A stretch of DNA of 64,000 nt from Chloroflexi bacterium 54-19. GTDB taxonomy: Bacteria > Chloroflexota > Chloroflexia > Chloroheliales > Chloroheliaceae. The translations under genes and the position numbers were made by a program. Where the stretch lies: positions 117,256-181,255 of the forward strand of contig MKTJ01000077.1 of NCBI GenBank assembly GCA_001898225.1, written 5' to 3'. This document shows positions 60,851-64,000 of this stretch, in pieces (positions within the stretch are counted from its first letter, which is position 1; each line of letters opens with the position of its first letter). Under the pieces are notes generated by a model that did no database searches, was not told the origin of the DNA, and was given only the letters and a program-made list of their open reading frames with translations.

Positions 60851-62153
60851 CTATAACGTTTTTAGCATCAAAATGATTGTATCATCTCCCCTGGAATGGG
60901 GCCAGGTCGAAACTATCTCGTAGCCGTGCCGCCGGTATAACTCGACGTTGCGCGGCATCGAGCCTCGCGTGCCAAGCCGCAACATGGGCCGTTCCAGGTG
61001 CCGGGCGACTATTTCCATGTATTCGAGCATGGCCGAGCCGACTCCTTTTCCCTTGAATTCCGGCAGCACCGAAACCCGTTCAACATAGAGAAAGCCCGGT
61101 TTGAGCTGGAAACGGGCCGAGCCGACCGCCTGCCCTTCCCACCGGGCGATAATCGCTCCACCTTCGGCCAACGCCTGGCGGGTCCGGGCGGGGCCTTCGC
61201 TTTCGGCGGTAGCCGGGACCGCCAGTTTCCCCCTGTAATCGCCAAAAGCTTTTAGCATTATCTCCCGGAGGAGGTCAACTTCGCCTGGCTCCATCAGTTT
61301 TATTTCGAGCGGGCTTTCCGAGTTTTTTAATTTCGCCTGGCGCGGCGGTAAATCTTTGACCCGGCCCAGCAGGCGGGCTTTTTCGGGGAGCCATTCGGCC
61401 AGCCGGGTCGGCGGGCAACCGCTCTCCCCGGCCTCGGCCAGTATATGGCGCAACCGGCTAAATTCCTCGCCGGTACGCTGTCCCTGCAAGACTGCACCGT
61501 GGCCCGGCATTATCGTGATGGGGTTAAGTTTTTCCAGTCTGTCGAGCGATTGCTCCCAGCGCAGCCAGTCGTCGAGCGTCCCGGCTTCGAGGTTGGGTAT
61601 ATAGTCGCTTACCACGCAATCCCCGCAGTAGACGACGCCTTCGGACGGCACGAAAACTGATATGTTAGTTGGGGTATGGCCCGGTGTAAAAATGACCCGC
61701 GCTTCCAGGCCGCCCAGGTCGAAAGAAAACTTGGCCTGGATAGGATGGTCGGGGTTGGCGACGTGGGTATCCCGGTAGAAGACCCGGCCCTCGGCGGCTT
61801 CCCGCCGGACGGGGTTCTGGATACAGCGGTTGTACTCAGCGATAGATTCTGCCAGGTCTTCCTCGCGCCGGGCGATTCCGGCGTGGCCCCAGACTGGAAA
61901 GCCCTGCTCCCGGAAGAAAGCGTTGCCGCCGATGTGGTCAAGATGCCGCTCGGTGTTTATCAACAAAAAAAAAAAATTCGTTGTCCGGTTTTACGGCCTG
62001 GGCGTAACCGAGGATTGTTCGGGCGGCCAGGGTGTTAGCCCCGCTGTCTATGATAAGGGTCCGTTTCTCTCCGGCCACGAATCCTGCGTTAACCGACCAG
62101 GGCGGCTCGAAGGCCAGCCCGGTGACAGCGTAGCAGCTTTTGGATAGACGCAT
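60851..62153 (-). CDS. metallo-beta-lactamase-fold + GNAT fusion, interrupted by a frameshift at a T12 run
   Basis: Two frames (62153-61938 and 61966-60851) join into one ~434-aa protein if one T is removed from the T12 run (complement 61965-61976). N-terminal MBL domain: FVAGEKRTLIIDSGAN, then LINTERHLDHIGGNAFF (here HLDHIG; normal HxHxDH is altered), FTPGHTPTNISVFVP and YCGDCVVSDY. Residues from ~270 are a GNAT acetyltransferase (VERVSVLPEFKGKGVGSAMLEYMEIV). The total length minus one (1302) is divisible by three. Sequencing indel, phase variation or transcript slippage are all possible. Confidence 0.75.
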
Positions 62154-62174
62154 TGTTTCCTTTCTTTCAATAGC

Positions 62175-62255
62175 AGGACTTTCGCTTGAAACACTCCTCT
62201 TGAGGTGGTTTAGCGTCTATACCCTGGCTTTTCCAGGCCCAAAGCGAAAGTCGTG
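62175..62255 (+). repeat. ~80-bp hairpin-forming dispersed repeat, copy 2
   Basis: Same ends as the copy at 6544: AGGACTTTCGCTTGAAACA and CAAAGCGAAAGTCGTG. Inside, CCTCTTGAGG and CCTGG-CTTTT-CCAGG form two internal hairpins, giving a possible three-way junction. It lies between the divergent MBL-GNAT and zinc-ribbon genes. Confidence 0.65.
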
Positions 62256-62313
62256 TATATGCCGGACCTTTCAATTATAATACAGCTTGTTAGAATTACG
62301 AGGAGGCGTTTTT

Positions 62314-62514
62314 ATGATTTGCCCGGTCTGTAAACAGTCGGAACTGCGGGAAGTGCCCGAAACCAGCCCTCTTAATGCTACCTACAAATGTCTTAACTGC
62401 GGAACGCAAGTAATGGTTGCCAAAGCCGACGACGCCGACGACAAAAAAGAGTTTAAGGCGGTCTTCGTCCGGCAGGCGGACGGCTCCATGCAAGAAATCC
62501 AGTTCAACGAATAA
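62314..62514 (+). CDS. small zinc-ribbon protein
   Basis: 66 aa. MICPVCKQSELREV and YKCLNCGTQVMV form one CxxC...CxxC zinc ribbon; an acidic tail ends QEIQFNE. GAGGAGG 9 bp upstream sets ATG 62314. It lies ~50 bp before the aconitase X gene, possibly in the same transcript. Function unknown. Confidence 0.75.
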   Translation: MICPVCKQSELREVPETSPLNATYKCLNCGTQVMVAKADDADDKKEFKAVFVRQADGSMQEIQFNE

Positions 62515-62564
62515 ACCACTCTGGCATCCCGCCTTTAAGTGGGCTACCCTATAGGGAGTGAGTT

Positions 62565-63833
62565 GTGGAATTAACGGCAGCCGAACAGGCCATGCTGGCT
62601 GGTGAAAACGGCCCGGCGGTTCAGACAGCCCTTCGCATCGTGGTGAAAATGGGCGACCTTTTTGGTGCGCCGCGCCTTTTGCCCGTTACTCGCGCCCATA
62701 TTGATAGCGGTATCTACGAGGGGCAATCCGGCCTCGATTTCGTGGAAATGTTGCTGGCGAAGGGCGGCAAGGTGGCGGTCCCGACCAGCATGAACGTCGT
62801 TTCGCTTGACCTCGAACGCTGGCAGCAAAATAGCCGGGTGCCCCTGAGTTTCGCTACCCCGGCCCGCCGTCTGGCCGAGATGTACCTCAAAATGGGCGCG
62901 AGACCCACCTTTACCTGCGCCCCTTACCAGCTAAAGGAAAGCACGCCCCACTTTGGCGAGCAAATCGCCTGGGCCGAGTCCAACGCGGTTGCCTTTGTAA
63001 ATTCGGTCGTGGGGGCGCGCACCAACAAATACGGCGATTTTTTTGACATCTGCCTGGCCCTGACCGGGCGCGTCCCGGCCTACGGTCTGCACCTGACCGA
63101 AAACCGGCGCGGTCAACTGCTGCTCCGCCTGAAAGAGGTTTCCCCAGCCCTGCTGCGCGAGGACGCTTTCTACCAGGTGCTGGGCTACCTGGTTGGGCGG
63201 CTGTCGGGCAATAATATTCCGGTTATCGAGGGGTTGCCTCGCAGCGTAAGCGAGGACCAGCTAAAGGCTCTTTCGGCGGCAGCGGCTTCTTCCGGCGCGG
63301 TAACACTCTTTCACGTGGTCGGGGTTACCCCTGAAGCGCCCGACCTTGAAAACGCCTTTGGCGGCAATTTACCGCTCGAAATCATCGAGATAGACATGCC
63401 CATTCTGCGTCAGGCCCGGCAGGAACTTTCGGTTAACCCGGAGGGCGGCGACCGGCCCGATGTTATCGCGCTGGGCAGTCCCCACTTTTCCCTGGCCGAA
63501 TCCATTCAACTGGCCGGGCTGGTAGAAGGTCGCAGGGTCGCGCCTGGCATCGAATTTTTCGTGGCGACCAACCGGGTGGTCTACCAGGCCCTCGATGAGC
63601 GGGGCCTGCTGGCAAAACTGGCCGCTTTTGGCGCGAATGTGACCCAGGATACCTGTGTGGTGGTCAGCCCCTTAATCAAGCCGGACGCCCAACTCCTCAT
63701 GACCAATTCGGCCAAGTACGCCTACTACGCGCCGGGCAAACTTAGAATGCCGGTTGTCTTTGGCACCCTGGCCGAGTGCGTCGATTCGGCAGTAGCGGGG
63801 CGGTTGGTCCGGGATGACACCCTATGGAATTAG
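62565..63833 (+). CDS. aconitase X, large (catalytic) subunit
   Basis: 422 aa. DUF521/AcnX: LTAAEQAMLAGENGPAVQTALRIVVKMGDLFGAPRLLPVTRAHIDSG at the N-terminus, TFTCAPYQL with a candidate cluster-ligand Cys, GEQIAWAESNAVAFVNSVVGARTNKYGDFFDICLALTGRVP, and a C-terminal SAKYAYYAPG. AcnX enzymes are Fe-S dehydratases (hydroxyproline or mevalonate-5-phosphate dehydratases). GTG start. The small subunit follows with a 10-bp overlap. Confidence 0.9.
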   Translation: MELTAAEQAMLAGENGPAVQTALRIVVKMGDLFGAPRLLPVTRAHIDSGIYEGQSGLDFVEMLLAKGGKVAVPTSMNVVSLDLERWQQNSRVPLSFATPARRLAEMYLKMGARPTFTCAPYQLKESTPHFGEQIAWAESNAVAFVNSVVGARTNKYGDFFDICLALTGRVPAYGLHLTENRRGQLLLRLKEVSPALLREDAFYQVLGYLVGRLSGNNIPVIEGLPRSVSEDQLKALSAAAASSGAVTLFHVVGVTPEAPDLENAFGGNLPLEIIEIDMPILRQARQELSVNPEGGDRPDVIALGSPHFSLAESIQLAGLVEGRRVAPGIEFFVATNRVVYQALDERGLLAKLAAFGANVTQDTCVVVSPLIKPDAQLLMTNSAKYAYYAPGKLRMPVVFGTLAECVDSAVAGRLVRDDTLWN

Positions 63834-64000
63834 CCATTAAATTGCTGGTCGAAAGCGAGACTGCCGCCACTGGCCCCCTTGTCTGGAGCGACCAGCCGTT
63901 AAGCTTCTGGGGCGGTTATGATGCCCATACCGGCGAGGTCATTGACCGCCGCCACCCTTTGTCGGGGCAAAAGCTGGCCGGTAAAATACTGGTCTTTCCG
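63824..64000 (+). CDS. aconitase X small (swivel, DUF126) subunit, partial
   Basis: 59 residues visible; the gene continues past the window. FWGGYDAHTGEVIDRRHPLSGQKLAGKILVFP is the typical start of the DUF126 swivel domain that completes the AcnX active site. It overlaps the end of the large-subunit gene, as in most two-gene AcnX operons. Confidence 0.9.
   Translation, partial: MELAIKLLVESETAATGPLVWSDQPLSFWGGYDAHTGEVIDRRHPLSGQKLAGKILVFP

Overview
The window is about 64 kb of roughly 55% G+C bacterial DNA. It most resembles Chloroflexota. This rests on the mix of genes (an NrdR plus B12-dependent class II ribonucleotide reductase pair, an rsmD-coaD-coiled-coil-DUF177 run, several very large polytopic GT-C type proteins, an LCP protein, Soj/ParB) and on general knowledge of the phylum; no database search was possible. 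There is no rRNA operon, CRISPR array or intact insertion sequence. The two tRNA genes are both tRNA-Arg (anticodons CCG and CCT).

Layout. (1) 1-3 kb: a plasmid-style replication region. The end of a possible initiator gene is followed by about twelve copies of an iteron (GTGTGGTAAGCGGTAAA), a perfect DnaA box and an AT-rich stretch, then a phage-O-like replication gene that carries its own cluster of palindromes. (2) 3-9 kb: a REC/histidine-phosphoacceptor protein, two secreted TPM-like proteins and an LCP cell-envelope protein. (3) 9-16 kb: nrdR, class II RNR, an OsmC protein and a glycosyltransferase-like protein with TPR repeats. (4) 16-20 kb, minus strand: rsmD, coaD, a DivIVA-like coiled coil and DUF177, ending in a clear terminator. 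(5) 20-28 kb: mixed enzymes, a TetR regulator, SRAP peptidase and a 742-aa membrane protein. (6) 27.4-31 kb: a hairpin-rich probable RNA, a strong promoter with twin palindromes, parA, parB, an RlmM-like methyltransferase and one stray iteron. (7) 34-41 kb: three huge membrane proteins on the minus strand, the last two overlapping by 4 bp. (8) 41-46 kb: a two-subunit CoA-transferase, a double-glycine-leader peptide, an AT-rich HEPN/DUF4268 gene, a beta-propeller remnant and a MerB-like gene with an in-frame TGA. (9) 46-64 kb: glutamate dehydrogenase, a Na+/H+ antiporter, a degenerate PurA paralogue, a primary-type sigma factor, small VOC/AraC/DUF3224 genes, an MBL-GNAT fusion interrupted at a T12 run, and aconitase X subunits.

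The most interesting observation is the MerB-like gene at 44966-45640 (minus). Its TGA falls where MerB has the catalytic Cys159, and it is followed at the right distance by a hairpin with a GGUC loop like a bacterial SECIS element. This suggests a selenocysteine-containing organomercurial-lyase-like protein. Next are the iteron-type origin and ParAB on a replicon that also carries apparently essential genes (chromid or plasmid-type chromosome), palindromes inside the replication gene that are read in two frames, the orphan GG-leader peptide, a PurA paralogue that has lost its catalytic motifs, and the structured intergenic region before parA. Two AT-rich genes (a SUKH-like protein at 15573 and a HEPN/DUF4268 protein at 43838) look horizontally acquired.
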